A DNA stretch of 31,410 nucleotides. Origin: JTS-RE9 sp964649195 (GTDB lineage Bacteria > Planctomycetota > Phycisphaerae > Phycisphaerales > Phycisphaeraceae). Shown in pieces: positions 31,167 through 31,410 of the stretch (the first letter of the stretch is position 1; each line of letters opens with the position of its first letter). The notes under the pieces were generated by a model that saw only the letters and a program-made list of their open reading frames with translations, was not told where the DNA came from and made no database searches. A program made the translations under genes and the position numbers. The stretch spans positions 1-31,410 of the forward strand of contig CAZYPK010000048.1 of NCBI GenBank assembly GCA_964649195.1, written 5' to 3'.

Positions 31167-31410
31167 GCGCTCTTCCCTCGCAGGGCATCCTCGCGCTTCA
31201 AGGCCGCCTCGGCTTCACGCAGCTTCCGGTAAAGGTCGGGATGCTCCTTTTCGGACTGCTTCTGCATCTCGACGGCCCGCTCATTTGCTTCCTTGTTCCT
31301 TCGGTCAATCTCTTCCTGATGGTCATAATAATAAGCCAAGGCCGCGTGGACCTGAGCCGGCGTCAGGCTCGGATAGCAATCCATCAACCCCTCCGCGTTG
31401 AGCTTGTTCA
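31163..31410 (-). CDS. DUF433-family antitoxin-like protein (5' end outside window)
   Basis: The open frame reaches the window edge; the part seen reads NKLNAEGLMDCYPSLTPAQV then HAALAYYYDHQEEIDRR, the C-terminal half of DUF433. This winged-helix-type family is typically encoded just before a DUF5615 toxin. A TTG at 31387 could be called as a start but would cut the domain, so the true start is to the right of the window. The C-terminal 35 residues are charged and helical. Confidence 0.82.
   Translation of the reverse strand, partial: NKLNAEGLMDCYPSLTPAQVHAALAYYYDHQEEIDRRNKEANERAVEMQKQSEKEHPDLYRKLREAEAALKREDALRGKSA

Overview
The window reads as chromosomal DNA of a GC-rich planctomycete, most likely of the Phycisphaerae type. 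The pointers are a Tat-exported DUF1501 protein, a PEP-CTERM exported protein, and a set of large membrane-anchored von Willebrand A (VWA) proteins of the kind common in that phylum. Both edges cut genes: aconitase at the left and a DUF433 antitoxin-like gene at the right. I see no rRNA, tRNA, CRISPR array, transposase or phage gene.

Layout. 1-1268: 3' part of aconitase (acnA). 1393-7631: tripartite RND efflux pump, with the adaptor on the minus strand divergent from the TolC-like channel and RND pump on the plus strand. 7632-8107: repeat-filled gap. 8108-9586: a small GlsB/YeaQ membrane protein and a PEP-CTERM protein. 9737-14808: ffh (SRP GTPase) and valS. 14829-22776, minus strand: a coiled-coil DUF4175-like membrane protein, a VWA/glutamine-amidotransferase-fold protein and a BatA-type VWA protein, with a SAM methyltransferase upstream (22816-23721). 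24070-24645: rsmD on the plus strand. 24783-28915, minus strand: a compact island of Vsr-type endonuclease, unknown Rossmann-like protein, GHKL (MutL/MORC-like) ATPase and cytosine-5 DNA methyltransferase. 29305-31410, minus strand: DUF1501 protein preceded by a DUF433/DUF5615 toxin-antitoxin-like pair.

Two things stand out. First, the 25.3-29.2 kb cassette is visibly AT-richer than the rest (single 60-base lines near 37-40% GC against about 73% in the neighbouring vsr gene). Its genes are tightly coupled (ATGA overlap, 9-nt gap). It looks like a horizontally acquired restriction/defence module built on a DNA methyltransferase and a GHKL ATPase, with a Vsr-like nuclease beside it.

Second, the whole window is peppered with short-period tandem arrays (7-, 8- and 9-bp units) and palindromes, often arranged as inverted pairs about 50-150 bp apart. 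They fill most intergenic gaps. They also sit in frame inside housekeeping genes: acnA once, valS three times, and the DUF4175-like gene twice. The arrays inside genes use units that contain no stop codon in any frame, so they are translatable wherever they land. This resembles the Rickettsia palindromic elements and the STRR heptamers of cyanobacteria, but the sequences here are different and diverse. I consider it the most likely undescribed phenomenon in the window.
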